DNA of 51,961 bases from Caballeronia choica (GCF_001544535.1 NZ_FCON02000052.1:1-51961), one strand, 5' to 3'; shown: positions 34,160-42,745, counted from the first letter of the stretch. The notes: a model not told the origin generated them from the sequence alone. A program made the numbers and translations.

Positions 34160-34404
34160 TGGCAACAGATATCTCGCACGTTCAACGCGAACTGCGCCGC
34201 CAGCTCGACGACGCGGTCGCCGATGCGTTGCAAGCACAAATATTCAGGGACTTCGCCCGGGATGGCGAAAGGTACCTCATGCTTGCGCAGGCAAAGCTTA
34301 AGGCCGTTGCCCGCCAGTGTTTCGATGCGCAGGTGTGCCTCGATCGTCCGTCGGTGCAGCAGGCCGGCGCGGTGGCTCGCGCCGAACGCATCCGGAGACA
34401 CTGA
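34159..34404 (+). CDS. Small helical protein between virB10 and virB11
   Basis: An 81-residue helical protein: MATDISHVQRELRRQLDDAV, then IFRDFARDGERYLMLAQAKL and RQCFDAQVCLDRPSVQQAGA. Its ATG overlaps the virB10 stop (TGATG), and virB11 starts one base after its stop. No membrane segment or known domain. Probably a cytoplasmic accessory of the VirB11 ATPase, which is inference from position. Confidence 0.65.
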   Translation: MATDISHVQRELRRQLDDAVADALQAQIFRDFARDGERYLMLAQAKLKAVARQCFDAQVCLDRPSVQQAGAVARAERIRRH

Positions 34405-34405
34405 C

Positions 34406-35416
34406 ATGTCGATTGTGCCGGCATTCTTCAACCGCACCGAATCCATCCGGCCGCTCTTCGATGACGTCGATGTTTCGGAGATCGCGGTGAATGGTCCAGG
34501 AATCGTGTGGGCCGGCCGGAAGGGCATGCGTTTCATGGAGCGAGTGGATACACCGGTACTGACCGAAAGCACGTTGCGGGACTTCGCCGAGCTGGTGGCG
34601 CATCACTCGGATCAGGAGACAAACGCGCAGCGCCCACTCCTCGCGGCCTCGATACCTTCGGAACTGACAGGGCCGGGTAATCGCGACTTCCGGATCCAGG
34701 TTGTTCAACCCCCATCGGTGCCTGCCGGCACGATTGCGATCGCGATCCGAAAACCTTCGACGCTCGATCTGGCGATGCGGTACTACGAGGAGAGTGGGGC
34801 CTTTGATCGAGTCAATGAACCGCTAGCAGACTCGGAAGACACCGATAAGAAGCTGGCGTCGCTATACCGGGACTGTGCGTGGCCGGCCTTCCTGCGACTC
34901 GCCGTCAAGACGAAGAAGAACATCGTTGTGAGCGCACCGACTTTTGCTGGCAAGACGGAGTTCATCAATATGCTTCTTAAAGAGATCTCGCCAGCTGAGC
35001 GGATCGTGACGATTGAAGACGCGCGCGAGCTGCGGCCGCCGCAGGCCAATGCGGTGAACCTGCTGTATTCGCGGGGCAATCAAGGCACTGCGAACGTGAC
35101 GCCAGTTGAATTGATGGAGGCGTCATTGCGGCTGTCGCCGGATCGCGTGATTCCGGGCGAACTGCGCGGCGCCGAAGCATACGTCGCGCTCGAAATGCTC
35201 AATTCGGGGCACGGTGGCTGGATGACGACGCTGCACGCAACCAGCCCCGAACACATGTTCGATCGGCTCGCGCAGATGGTCATGCGCTTCGGTTCGACCT
35301 TGCAGCGTGCGGAGATTGTCGACTATGCCCGCAGTCTTATCGATGTCGTGGTGCAAATGCATCGCTACGACGATGGGGTACGAGGAATCAGCAAGGTGCT
35401 CTATGCCCCCCATTAA
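34406..35416 (+). CDS. virB11: VirB11-type T4SS ATPase
   Basis: A 336-residue hexameric traffic ATPase. The N-terminal domain contains DVSEIAVNGPGIVWAGRKGM. The P-loop APTFAGKT at about residues 177-184 differs from the usual G-x-T-G-S-G-K-T (first Gly replaced by Ala, middle T-G-S by T-F-A) but keeps the A-x(4)-G-K-T pattern. The Asp box TIEDARELRPP and the Walker B/His region LRGAEAYVALEMLNSGHGG then TTLHATSPEHMFDRL are intact. It switches between pilus assembly and DNA transfer. Start 34406; a longer frame at 34223 is rejected as it overlaps the upstream gene. Confidence 0.93.
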   Translation: MSIVPAFFNRTESIRPLFDDVDVSEIAVNGPGIVWAGRKGMRFMERVDTPVLTESTLRDFAELVAHHSDQETNAQRPLLAASIPSELTGPGNRDFRIQVVQPPSVPAGTIAIAIRKPSTLDLAMRYYEESGAFDRVNEPLADSEDTDKKLASLYRDCAWPAFLRLAVKTKKNIVVSAPTFAGKTEFINMLLKEISPAERIVTIEDARELRPPQANAVNLLYSRGNQGTANVTPVELMEASLRLSPDRVIPGELRGAEAYVALEMLNSGHGGWMTTLHATSPEHMFDRLAQMVMRFGSTLQRAEIVDYARSLIDVVVQMHRYDDGVRGISKVLYAPH

Positions 35417-36185
35417 ATCGCTCGTCGTGCCTCTGGCGTTAAGCCTGATGCCGCTGTCCGTTCAAGCGGTAAAGACGGATATGGAGGTGGCTGCGCCACC
35501 GGTTGCGGCGCCCTTTGTTTCGCTGGCCCGGGATTGTGCCCTTGACGTTCATCACGCCCTGTTGGGGCGAGTGGCGACCGTTGAGAGCAGCGGCAATCCG
35601 TTCGCGATCGGCGTCGTCGCCGGTCATCTTGCGCGACAGCCGAAGAACCTTCCGGAAGCGCTGGCCACCGTCAAGGCGCTCGACGCCGGCGGCTGGAATT
35701 ACAGCGTGGGCCTGGTGCAGGTCAACGTACACAATCTGGCGCGTTACGGACAGACCACCGAGAGCATTTTCGAGCCCTGCACGAACCTCAAGACCGGTGC
35801 CGCGATTCTTAAAGCGTGCTACGCGCGCGCGAAACTGCAGTTTGTGCAGGCTGATGACGCGGTACGCGCGGCGCTGTCCTGTTATTACAGCGGTGATCTG
35901 ACGCGAGGCGTCGCCTATGCCCAAAAGGTGGCGGCTGCCGTCCCGGCGTCCGGCGTGCAGGGGGCGCAGCCGATCGATGTTGTCCCAGACGTTCTCCCTG
36001 CCCGCGGACCCGCACGACGCCCGGCGGCACGGACGGAGCGCGCCGCAAGGTCTGTGGCCAAAGACGACTGGTTCACGACCTATGGGGACGACGACGAAGA
36101 CGGTCAGCTTAATGGGCGACTCAACGACCAGACTGGCGGCTCGCGCAAGGCAGTGCGGGCAAGCGGAGCCGTTGATGATCAATAA
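35403..36185 (+). CDS. virB1: VirB1-type lytic transglycosylase
   Basis: A 260-residue protein with an N-terminal signal peptide (to about VQA) and a lysozyme-like transglycosylase domain. The catalytic glutamate is in RVATVESSGNPFAIGVV, and WNYSVGLVQVNVHNLARYG plus ALSCYYSGDL complete the fold. It opens the peptidoglycan for the secretion channel. A proline/arginine-rich C-terminal tail (about residues 195-260) follows. It starts inside the last codons of virB11, overlapping by 14 bases. Confidence 0.88.
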   Translation: MPPIKSLVVPLALSLMPLSVQAVKTDMEVAAPPVAAPFVSLARDCALDVHHALLGRVATVESSGNPFAIGVVAGHLARQPKNLPEALATVKALDAGGWNYSVGLVQVNVHNLARYGQTTESIFEPCTNLKTGAAILKACYARAKLQFVQADDAVRAALSCYYSGDLTRGVAYAQKVAAAVPASGVQGAQPIDVVPDVLPARGPARRPAARTERAARSVAKDDWFTTYGDDDEDGQLNGRLNDQTGGSRKAVRASGAVDDQ

Positions 36186-36516
36186 CCGGTATCGGATGCT
36201 CGCTGCGGCCCTCATGTTGGACGGCTATGCCGTCACGGCGGCCGTGGCGGCATCGAAATGGTGGCATCACCAGCCTGGGGCCGGAGGGCAGTTTGCGGCG
36301 CTCATGGTGCCTATGTCTTTTTATCTGATGGCGCGACTGGTGCGGGAGAGCGGTGTCTGGGTCCTGCTGCCGCCCGTGCTTGCCTTGATGTGGTTGGGTG
36401 CACTGGCGGCTTCGCCATTCTGTTTGTTGGGCCTGGCCGTGCGCAACACGTGGAGTGCCTGCCGAAACATGAGGGTCGGGCGCAAGGCGCTTGCCTGGAA
36501 ACGGGGTGGCGTATGA
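36175..36516 (+). CDS. Small membrane protein
   Basis: A 113-residue protein starting MINNRYRMLAAALMLDGYAV with three likely membrane helices (about residues 9-27, 45-60 and 66-92) and a basic C-terminal tail (CRNMRVGRKALAWKRGGV). It overlaps virB1 by 11 bases and the TrbM gene by 4 bases, so it belongs to the conjugation operon. Family not recognised. Confidence 0.65.
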   Translation: MINNRYRMLAAALMLDGYAVTAAVAASKWWHHQPGAGGQFAALMVPMSFYLMARLVRESGVWVLLPPVLALMWLGALAASPFCLLGLAVRNTWSACRNMRVGRKALAWKRGGV

Positions 36517-37166
36517 CGATGAAAAACAGAGGTCGGCTGATGTTGCTCGCATCTACGCTCGCTTCAGGCGGTCACGCCAGTATGGTCCGTGCCGATGACG
36601 ATTACGGATGCCGCGTTGTGATCTGCATGGGCAACTCGTCATCGAATGGCGGCCCGTGGGCACCGGACACCTGTGGACCGGCAATGGATCATCTGATGGA
36701 CGATCTCCGCCACGGCCGCGGCTGGCCGCAGTGTAAAGACTCGGATATGACCGTCCGTCAGAACAACACGCCGTACGATCCATGCCCTGCTGGCACAACG
36801 GCCGCGGCGGCCGGCGCCTGGGTGGCCGAAGGGCAACGCACGGCCGGAGCTCGTCCGTACAGCGGCATGAGCGGTTTCGCACCGATCGGAACGCCGAGGC
36901 CTTCGGTGGCGGATCTCAGCAGCGGCTATGCATATTACGGGCCGCAGGCCTGTGTGGGAAGCCAGGTCGGCGCGTATCAGGTGTACGGCGATCCCTCGGG
37001 CGATGCGTCAGCTGTGAGGTGGCGAAACGGGCGTGACGACGGCGGATACGACGGCGATCCAGTCACCGTCACGGTGTATGACCACATCGTCTGGCTGCAG
37101 CCGCAATCGCCGAATGCGGTCGACGTGTACGAGGCCGGCCAGTTCCAGACACGAATCCATTACTGA
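36513..37166 (+). CDS. trbM: TrbM/KikA/MpfK-type conjugal transfer protein
   Basis: A 217-residue exported protein. After a signal peptide (to about residue 28) comes DYGCRVVICMGNSSSNGGPW then CGPAMDHLMDDLRHGRGWPQ, followed by C. This C-x-x-x-I/L-C-M-x and C-x-P-x(10-12)-G-R-x-W-P-x-C pattern is the TrbM/KikA/MpfK signature. The long Gly/Ala/Tyr-rich C-terminal part is extra compared with RP4 TrbM. TrbM aids mating-pair formation in the periplasm. The start is coupled to the upstream gene by ATGA. Confidence 0.8.
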   Translation: MTMKNRGRLMLLASTLASGGHASMVRADDDYGCRVVICMGNSSSNGGPWAPDTCGPAMDHLMDDLRHGRGWPQCKDSDMTVRQNNTPYDPCPAGTTAAAAGAWVAEGQRTAGARPYSGMSGFAPIGTPRPSVADLSSGYAYYGPQACVGSQVGAYQVYGDPSGDASAVRWRNGRDDGGYDGDPVTVTVYDHIVWLQPQSPNAVDVYEAGQFQTRIHY

Positions 37167-37179
37167 CAGGGTGGCGGGC

Positions 37180-37392
37180 ATGACTTACGCGGCAGCGCAT
37201 GGTTGGACACGGGTTGATCCGTATGAACTGGTTCATCCGGCCGGATGGCGGATTGCCAGCTGCATTATTACGGGTAAGCCTAGACACATTCTCGGGCACG
37301 GTGGCGACACGCAGGGCAATTCTCCTGGTTTTGACGTTGCCGTCGCGAAGCACGTCGAGTTATTGGGCTCGGGCCGGTGGGGGCGAGGGTGA
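37180..37392 (+). CDS. Small hypothetical protein in conjugation operon
   Basis: A 70-residue soluble protein: MTYAAAHGWTRVDPYELVHP, AGWRIASCIITGKPRHILGH and GFDVAVAKHVELLGSG. GGCGGG precedes the ATG. The stop overlaps the next start by 4 bases (GTGA). Family not recognised; similar tiny proteins (W-R-I-A-S/K pattern) are common in phages and plasmids. Confidence 0.6.
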   Translation: MTYAAAHGWTRVDPYELVHPAGWRIASCIITGKPRHILGHGGDTQGNSPGFDVAVAKHVELLGSGRWGRG

Positions 37393-37988
37393 GCAGCCTT
37401 TATCGTTCTCTCAGATCTGCAGCCGTCACGTCAACCCTGGCGGTTCTTGCCTTTCCCGTTCCGACCTACTCGAGCAGTGCCCGGGCCGCATGCGTAGCCC
37501 CTGTCGGTCCTGCGATCGACACGGGCTTTTCGCCGGAAGGTTCTGCCGAGCGGCTGGTGCTCAAAGCCATTTGTACGGCCCGGCATTCGGTTCACCTGTC
37601 GGCGTACAGCTTTACGTCGCCGGCGATCGTGCAGGCGTTGATCGACGCGCATCGGCGCAGCGTTGACGTGGCGGTGGTTGCTGATCGGAAGAGCAATCTG
37701 GTCGAGGATCGCAGCGGCAAAGGCCGCATCGCACTCGATCTTCTGTCGGGTGCGGGCGTCGGTGTCCGGACCATCGATGTGTATCCGATCCATCACGACA
37801 AGTTCATGGTCATCGATGGTGAATCGGTCGAGACGGGCAGCTTCAATTTCACGACGTCGGCCGCCAGGTACAACAGCGAGAACGCCGTAGTGATGTGGCA
37901 TGTGCCGATGGTCGCGCAGGCGTACCAGCAGCACTGGCAAAGCCGGTTTAACCAAGGGCGCCCCTGGTCCGGGCAGGCGTCTAACTGA
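37389..37988 (+). CDS. Exported phospholipase D-family nuclease-like protein
   Basis: A 199-residue protein with a signal peptide (cleavage near SARA, about residue 33) and one HKD motif: HHDKFMVIDGESVETGSFNF, preceded by ICTARHSVHLSAYSFTSPAI. This matches the bacterial Nuc-type phospholipase D family, in which two monomers form one active site and cleave phosphodiesters, including DNA. Such genes occur in conjugation loci (for example nuc on IncN plasmids). The start is GTG 37389, which overlaps the previous stop by 4 bases. Confidence 0.85.
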   Translation: MSSLYRSLRSAAVTSTLAVLAFPVPTYSSSARAACVAPVGPAIDTGFSPEGSAERLVLKAICTARHSVHLSAYSFTSPAIVQALIDAHRRSVDVAVVADRKSNLVEDRSGKGRIALDLLSGAGVGVRTIDVYPIHHDKFMVIDGESVETGSFNFTTSAARYNSENAVVMWHVPMVAQAYQQHWQSRFNQGRPWSGQASN

Positions 37989-37999
37989 CGGAGGCTTTT

Positions 38000-39475
38000 A
38001 TGTTTGAAGACACCGTATTGCGGTTTAGCGACAAGGAGCGTCAGCAACAGCTTGCGGAGCAGGAACAGGCGCTCGCGCAGCGCCGTGCGAGTCTCGAGGC
38101 GCGCCAGAAGAATCTCGCATATCGGCAGGACTGGCTTAAAAGGGAGCCGCACGCAGTCGCGCAGGCAGTAGAGCGCGAGGACCTGCAGCGCCGTGAGGAC
38201 AAGCAGCTGGCGATCGATGCCAAGGCGCTGAAGGCACGCTTCGGCCTGAAAGATGTTGAGCTGATCGACACGGCCGCAATGCGGGGTGCGCTCGAACAGG
38301 CCTTAGCAGAAAAAGAGGTTGAGCAAGCACAGCGGGCAGAGCAGATTACTGACCGGGCGTCGCTCTTGTCGGGTCTCAACAAGCTCGCGTTGATTGACGC
38401 AAAGAAGACTGCCGAGATACTGCACGCGAACAAGGATCTGAATGGACCGCGCGAATGGAGTCGCCAGGAAATCGCCGATCTGTTCGCGAAGGCTCAATCG
38501 CGCGTCGACGACAAGGGCGCCACTCACACCTACCCCAAGACGCTCGAGGGCTGGGCGAAATCGCTGGAAGTTCGCAATCGTGAGCTGGAGCTTGCCGAGA
38601 TCAAGCTCGATGCGCAGGAGCACGCGTTACGGGCGCAGGTGCGCCGTGCGATCGAGAGCCCGGAGAAGGCCGCGGCGCAGCCCCTCGCGGAGCAGGCCAT
38701 GCAGAATGCCGCCGACCGCACGGTAGAGGCAGCGTCGGGCAAGGGTGCGGCAGCGACCGCGACAGAGAGCGTCAGTATTGATACGTCTCTGGAGACCCTG
38801 AAAGATCCGGTCAAATTTGCAGCGACTGTGGATACGGTTGCGAAGACCACTGCGGTCAGTGCCGAACAGGCCAAAGCCACGCTCGAAATGCTGCGCGAAA
38901 TGAAAGAGGCCAATGCCGGCAGGGCGCCGGATGCGGTGGCGTCTGACAAGGTCGCGATCGATGCTGCGCGTAATGCGTTCTTCGCGCGCGGCAGTGAGAA
39001 GAGCGCCGTGCCCGTCGAAAAGGTAGTCAAGAAGGCCGCGGAAAGACCGGCGGAGCAAAAGTCGAACGTCGTCGAAATGGGCGCTGGCAAGCGAACGCCG
39101 TCAGTTGCGCCAGTGGAGAACAGTGGCCAGGCGCCGGAGGCAAGGACGTCCATCGACGGGGTCGCTGGCTTCAAGAAACTTGGTCGAAACAAAACGAAGG
39201 AGGTCGCCGATCGGGGTGCTCCCGCTGCCGGCAAGTCGGCAGTCGCGGGCAAGGTGCAACAGGTGGAAGGGACCACCGTCGCGCGTGCCGATGCAGGACC
39301 ACGTAAGAAATTTTCCGAACTGAATGCACACGAAAAGCTCGAGCGTCGCGCTGAGTTCTTCGGAAACCTGCGCGAGTCAGCCGGCTTTACGCGCGACGGC
39401 AAGCAGTCAGTCTCTGAGCGGGCCAAGGAGGCCTTCAGGCCGGGAAAGCAACGTGAAGGACACGGAATCGGCTGA
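38000..39475 (+). CDS. Long coiled-coil conjugation-locus protein
   Basis: A 491-residue cytoplasmic protein. Residues about 10-75 are a strongly charged coiled coil (ERQQQLAEQEQALAQRRASL and similar), followed by a helical domain with a conserved-looking patch REWSRQEIADLFAKAQSRVD, an Ala/Glu/Lys-rich middle, and a basic C-terminus (about 430-491) reading RKKFSELNAHEKLERRAEFF. No membrane helix. It lies between the PLD gene and the coupling-protein gene (2 bases away), so it may present DNA or effectors to the coupling protein. Family not recognised. Confidence 0.65.
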   Translation: MFEDTVLRFSDKERQQQLAEQEQALAQRRASLEARQKNLAYRQDWLKREPHAVAQAVEREDLQRREDKQLAIDAKALKARFGLKDVELIDTAAMRGALEQALAEKEVEQAQRAEQITDRASLLSGLNKLALIDAKKTAEILHANKDLNGPREWSRQEIADLFAKAQSRVDDKGATHTYPKTLEGWAKSLEVRNRELELAEIKLDAQEHALRAQVRRAIESPEKAAAQPLAEQAMQNAADRTVEAASGKGAAATATESVSIDTSLETLKDPVKFAATVDTVAKTTAVSAEQAKATLEMLREMKEANAGRAPDAVASDKVAIDAARNAFFARGSEKSAVPVEKVVKKAAERPAEQKSNVVEMGAGKRTPSVAPVENSGQAPEARTSIDGVAGFKKLGRNKTKEVADRGAPAAGKSAVAGKVQQVEGTTVARADAGPRKKFSELNAHEKLERRAEFFGNLRESAGFTRDGKQSVSERAKEAFRPGKQREGHGIG

Positions 39476-39477
39476 CC

Positions 39478-41046
39478 ATGCAAAAGCACGAGGTCGTGAT
39501 GGTGCAGTGGACTGGCGCAGCGTTCGCGCTTGTCCTTGGCCTTTGCGTGTCCTTCACCCTCGGAGGGTATCCGCCTCTGCCGTTTCCTGCGGGGATCATT
39601 CACGGTTGCATGGCGGCCGTGCGTGATCCATTACTGCTTTGGGGCGCGGTGCCGGGCGCGGCGCTCGCGGCGGGGGTCGCCTGGGCGTGCCACGAGTACC
39701 TATTCAATGGCTTCGAAGGCTACCGGTACGCCAAATTCATTCGTGGCACGAAGACGGAAAACCGGCACCAGTTGAGCAGCCGGATCGGGCGGCATAACAA
39801 CAGTTATCGCAAGCTCGCAGTGAAGCACGGTGATGCACCACGCGCGCCGGTTGTTGTGTGCGGTGTCGAGATGCCGACGGATCTGGAAACGCAGAACCTG
39901 ATCATTGTGGGCGCACCCGGTACAGGGAAGAGTCAGGCGATCAATGGTCTGGTCGCATCGGCACTGCGCCGCGATGACCGCATGGTGGTGGTCGATCCGA
40001 ACGGCTCGCTCATGTCGCGTTTCTATCTGCCTGGCGACTTGGTGATCAACCCGTACGACGCCCGGTGCGTCGGCTGGTCGCTGTTCAATGAGGTCGATCA
40101 TGGCTTCGACTTCGAACGCCTCGCGCATTCGGCGATTCCGCCGCAGAACGGTGACCAGGCCGAAGAGTGGGCAGGGTATGCGCGTGCGGTGCTCGCGGAC
40201 ACGATGAACAAGCTTGACCAGGACGACATGCGCGACATGGTGACGTTGACGGATCTGCTTGTGCGTGAGCAGCGCCCGGTATTGCAGAAGTACCTGGAAG
40301 ACACGGATTCGGTGGGTTTCTTCGCGAAGGATGCGGACCGGGCAACGGCCAGCATCATCTTTACGCTGAACAAGTACATCCGGCCGTTGCGGCGCATTCC
40401 CGATGGAGATTTTTCAATCCGGCGCTGGATGAGCGATGAAAAGGGCGGGAACATCTGGCTTACGTGGCGCGAGGATCAGCGCACGGCGCTAGGTCCGACG
40501 ATCCCGGTCTGGCTCGATCTGATCTACGCGATGATCCTCAGCGAAAGGCCGACTTTCGACCGGCGACTGTGGGTGTACAAGGACGAACTGGCCTCGCTCG
40601 GACGCCTCTATAGTTTCGAGGCTGCGGTCTCGAAGGGGCGTAAACATGGCCTGTGTGTGGTTGGCGGTGTTCAGGATCTGGTACAGCTGGACATGCAACT
40701 GGGCGAACTGCCCGCGAAGGCAGTGCTCTCGTGCTTCCGCAGCCTGCTTGCGATGGGCGGCGCCAATGCCCTGACGACCAAACGTATGTCTGAGATGATC
40801 GGTACGCACGAAGTGGAGCGCCACCCGATCGGCGTGCAGGGACAGTTGCGTATCAATACGCGCGAGCGCCGGCGCGAGTCGGAGCCTGTCGTCACGTCGT
40901 CACAGATATCGAACCTGCCCGACCTGAACGGCTACCTGAAATACGGCAAGGATTGGCCGCTCGCAAAGATCAGCTTTGGTGTGCGTGATTACCCGGTACG
41001 GGTGCCTGCCTACATCGAGGCGCCGCCACGTGCGGTGCTTCAGTAA
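39478..41046 (+). CDS. VirD4/TrwB/TraD-type coupling protein
   Basis: A 522-residue inner-membrane ATPase with two N-terminal membrane helices (about residues 10-30 and 48-72), then the DNA-binding AAA domain. Walker A is VGAPGTGKSQAINGL at about residue 143; Walker B-like LWVYKDELASLGRLY lies near residue 364, and GGVQDLVQLDMQLGE with RSLLAMGGANALTTKRMSEM gives the TrwB/TraD type IV DNA-binding signature. It links the relaxosome to the VirB channel and pumps DNA. The partner relaxase is not in the window. Confidence 0.92.
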   Translation: MQKHEVVMVQWTGAAFALVLGLCVSFTLGGYPPLPFPAGIIHGCMAAVRDPLLLWGAVPGAALAAGVAWACHEYLFNGFEGYRYAKFIRGTKTENRHQLSSRIGRHNNSYRKLAVKHGDAPRAPVVVCGVEMPTDLETQNLIIVGAPGTGKSQAINGLVASALRRDDRMVVVDPNGSLMSRFYLPGDLVINPYDARCVGWSLFNEVDHGFDFERLAHSAIPPQNGDQAEEWAGYARAVLADTMNKLDQDDMRDMVTLTDLLVREQRPVLQKYLEDTDSVGFFAKDADRATASIIFTLNKYIRPLRRIPDGDFSIRRWMSDEKGGNIWLTWREDQRTALGPTIPVWLDLIYAMILSERPTFDRRLWVYKDELASLGRLYSFEAAVSKGRKHGLCVVGGVQDLVQLDMQLGELPAKAVLSCFRSLLAMGGANALTTKRMSEMIGTHEVERHPIGVQGQLRINTRERRRESEPVVTSSQISNLPDLNGYLKYGKDWPLAKISFGVRDYPVRVPAYIEAPPRAVLQ

Positions 41047-41052
41047 ACCGCT

Positions 41053-41148
41053 ATGCCTGCACCGGTCCATCCAACGCCGCCTCCGCAGAACGAACCTGGG
41101 GCGACCGCAATCATCATCGGCGCGGCCCTCCCTTCAACGCAGTCGTAA
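41053..41148 (+). CDS. Possible 31-residue peptide
   Basis: A short ORF beginning MPAPVHPTPPPQNEPGATAI sits between the coupling-protein and DUF1173 genes. It has no clear ribosome-binding site and may be chance. Confidence 0.2.
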   Translation: MPAPVHPTPPPQNEPGATAIIIGAALPSTQS

Positions 41149-41169
41149 CGACGTCGTCGAGGTAACGCT

Positions 41170-42468
41170 ATGAACGAGTTTCGATTCGATAACCTGATTG
41201 TTGCGGCTAATGCCGTTGACATGCAGGCGTATCTCGCCGATGCGCACGGCGAGAAGATTCGGCCGCTGTGCATGTGTACGCCGGGCGGTGTCCCGATGTA
41301 TGTCGCAAAAGTAGGCGAACACTACGTGATCAAGCGGATGCCGAATACTGGGGGCGCACATGCGCCGGACTGTGCGTCGTACGAGCCGCCGGCGGAACTC
41401 TCCGGACTGGGCGAGGTGAAAGGTGAGGCTATTCAGGAGAGCACCGACGACGGCATTACCACGCTCAGGCTCGATTTCAGTCTGTCGAAGACCGGTGGTA
41501 AAGCTGCGCCGGCACCTTCGGTTGTGGCGGCCGACACGGTGCGCACAGACGGCGCAAAACTGACGCTGCGTGGCACCTTGCACTACCTCTGGGAAGAAGC
41601 TGGCATGAATCGCTGGTATCCGGCGATGGAGGGCAAGCGCAGCTGGTACGTCGTGCGCAAATTCCTCCTGCAGGCTGCAGCGGGTAAGGTGTCCAAGGGA
41701 GAGCCGCTGGGGCGGTCACTGTATGTACCGGAGTCATTCTCGGTGGAGCATGCAGCAGGCGTGACGCAGCGCCGCATTGCTCACATGGCGGAGCTGGCCA
41801 TCAACAAGAAAGCACGCAAACTGATGATCGCGATCGGAGAAGTGAAGGAGATTGCGGAATCGCGTTATGGCTTCAAGATCGTCGCAAAGCACCTCCCGGA
41901 TTTTCCGTTCATGCTGAGTGAGGATCTGCATCGACGGCTCCAGAAGCGTTTTTCGAATGAACTGGCATTGTGGGACAGCGTCGAGGACGCGCACCTCGTG
42001 TTCATTGCAACTTTCGGCCTGAGCCCTACCGGCATCGCGTCGATCGAGACGCTTGCCGTCATGGTCGTGTCGTCCAACTGGATTCCATTCGAGCACGCTT
42101 ACGACAGGCTGATGCTCGATGCTCTCACGGCGCATAAGCGCCGCTTCGTAAAGAGCCTTCGTTACAACCTGGCGGAAAGCAAGCCGCTCGCGTGCGCGGT
42201 GCTTGCCGATGTATTACCGAAGCCCGTTGCGCTCTATGTGCAGCCGCCCGGCATCGAACAGGAAGACGAGGATGCGCTGTCTGCGCTGATTGAGCAAAGC
42301 GACATACCGTCGTGGATCTGGCGCGCGGGCGAGGAGATGCCGGAACTGCCGCCGTCGACGTTAAGCCGCGGTGCGAAGTCATTGCGGCGTGTCAGAACAC
42401 TGGACGAGGTCAATGCGGCGGCGGCGGATGCGGCCGCATCGTCAGGCGCGCAGGAGCCTGGGTGGTGA
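41170..42468 (+). CDS. DUF1173 domain protein
   Basis: A 432-residue cytoplasmic protein with the DUF1173 layout: IRPLCMCTPGGVPMYVAKVG, then IKRMPNTGGAHAPDCASYEP and PAELSGLGEVKGEAI near the N-terminus. C-x-C and C-A-S residues with two His could bind metal. DUF1173 proteins are common next to conjugation genes on Burkholderia and other proteobacterial plasmids; the role is unknown. GAGG precedes the ATG. Last plus-strand gene of the conjugation region before the replication control region. Confidence 0.85.
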   Translation: MNEFRFDNLIVAANAVDMQAYLADAHGEKIRPLCMCTPGGVPMYVAKVGEHYVIKRMPNTGGAHAPDCASYEPPAELSGLGEVKGEAIQESTDDGITTLRLDFSLSKTGGKAAPAPSVVAADTVRTDGAKLTLRGTLHYLWEEAGMNRWYPAMEGKRSWYVVRKFLLQAAAGKVSKGEPLGRSLYVPESFSVEHAAGVTQRRIAHMAELAINKKARKLMIAIGEVKEIAESRYGFKIVAKHLPDFPFMLSEDLHRRLQKRFSNELALWDSVEDAHLVFIATFGLSPTGIASIETLAVMVVSSNWIPFEHAYDRLMLDALTAHKRRFVKSLRYNLAESKPLACAVLADVLPKPVALYVQPPGIEQEDEDALSALIEQSDIPSWIWRAGEEMPELPPSTLSRGAKSLRRVRTLDEVNAAAADAAASSGAQEPGW

Positions 42469-42594
42469 AGCGAGCCTTATTTGTCCGGCGGCTCAACGTA
42501 GTTGTTGCAAACAAATGTCATGAGCCGCTTCGATCGGAAAATTTTTTATTCTCTGTCAGTAGGACTGCGTAGCGCACGGCGAAACCGAACCTAC

Positions 42595-42624
42595 AAAAGA
42601 AAAACCCCCGCCTGGCAGCGAGGG
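42595..42624 (-). terminator. Terminator of the antisense RNA
   Basis: Read on the minus strand, CCCTCGC and GCGGGGG pair around a TGCCAG loop (one T-G pair) and are followed by TTTTTCTTTT. It faces the DUF1173 gene and ends the minus-strand RNA described at 42597-42680. Confidence 0.8.
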
Positions 42625-42680
42625 TAGTTCTTGATGAGAGCCAGCACAGAAGTGCTAGAGACATCGGATTCAGCGAATTG
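42597..42680 (-). ncRNA. Putative antisense (countertranscript) RNA controlling repA
   Basis: The minus strand has TTGACA (42709-42714) and TAGAAT (42687-42692) 16 bases apart, a near-consensus promoter, which would start RNA near 42680. About 84 bases later a strong terminator ends it at about 42597. Within the RNA a 5' hairpin (ATTCA / TGAAT), a stem of AGCAC / GTGCT with a four-base loop and the terminator stem can form. It is complementary to the presumed repA mRNA leader, 160 bases or more before the repA start, as in replication control by countertranscribed RNAs. No family name can be assigned by eye. Confidence 0.75.
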
Positions 42681-42686
42681 AATTCG

Positions 42687-42714
42687 ATTCTAGCAACACT
42701 TCACTCTGTGTCAA
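42687..42714 (-). promoter_or_regulatory. Promoter of the antisense RNA
   Basis: TTGACA at 42709-42714 and TAGAAT at 42687-42692 on the minus strand, 16-base spacer. A strong, constitutive-looking promoter, as expected for a countertranscript that measures plasmid copy number. Confidence 0.75.
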
Positions 42715-42745
42715 GCGTCGTCCGTGGGCGTCCGATCGTAAAAAA

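Noticed and set aside
38530-39603. Minus-strand ORF of 357 codons inside the coiled-coil gene
   Set aside because: Opposite strand of a highly biased Ala/Glu/Lys-rich gene, which creates long open antisense frames.
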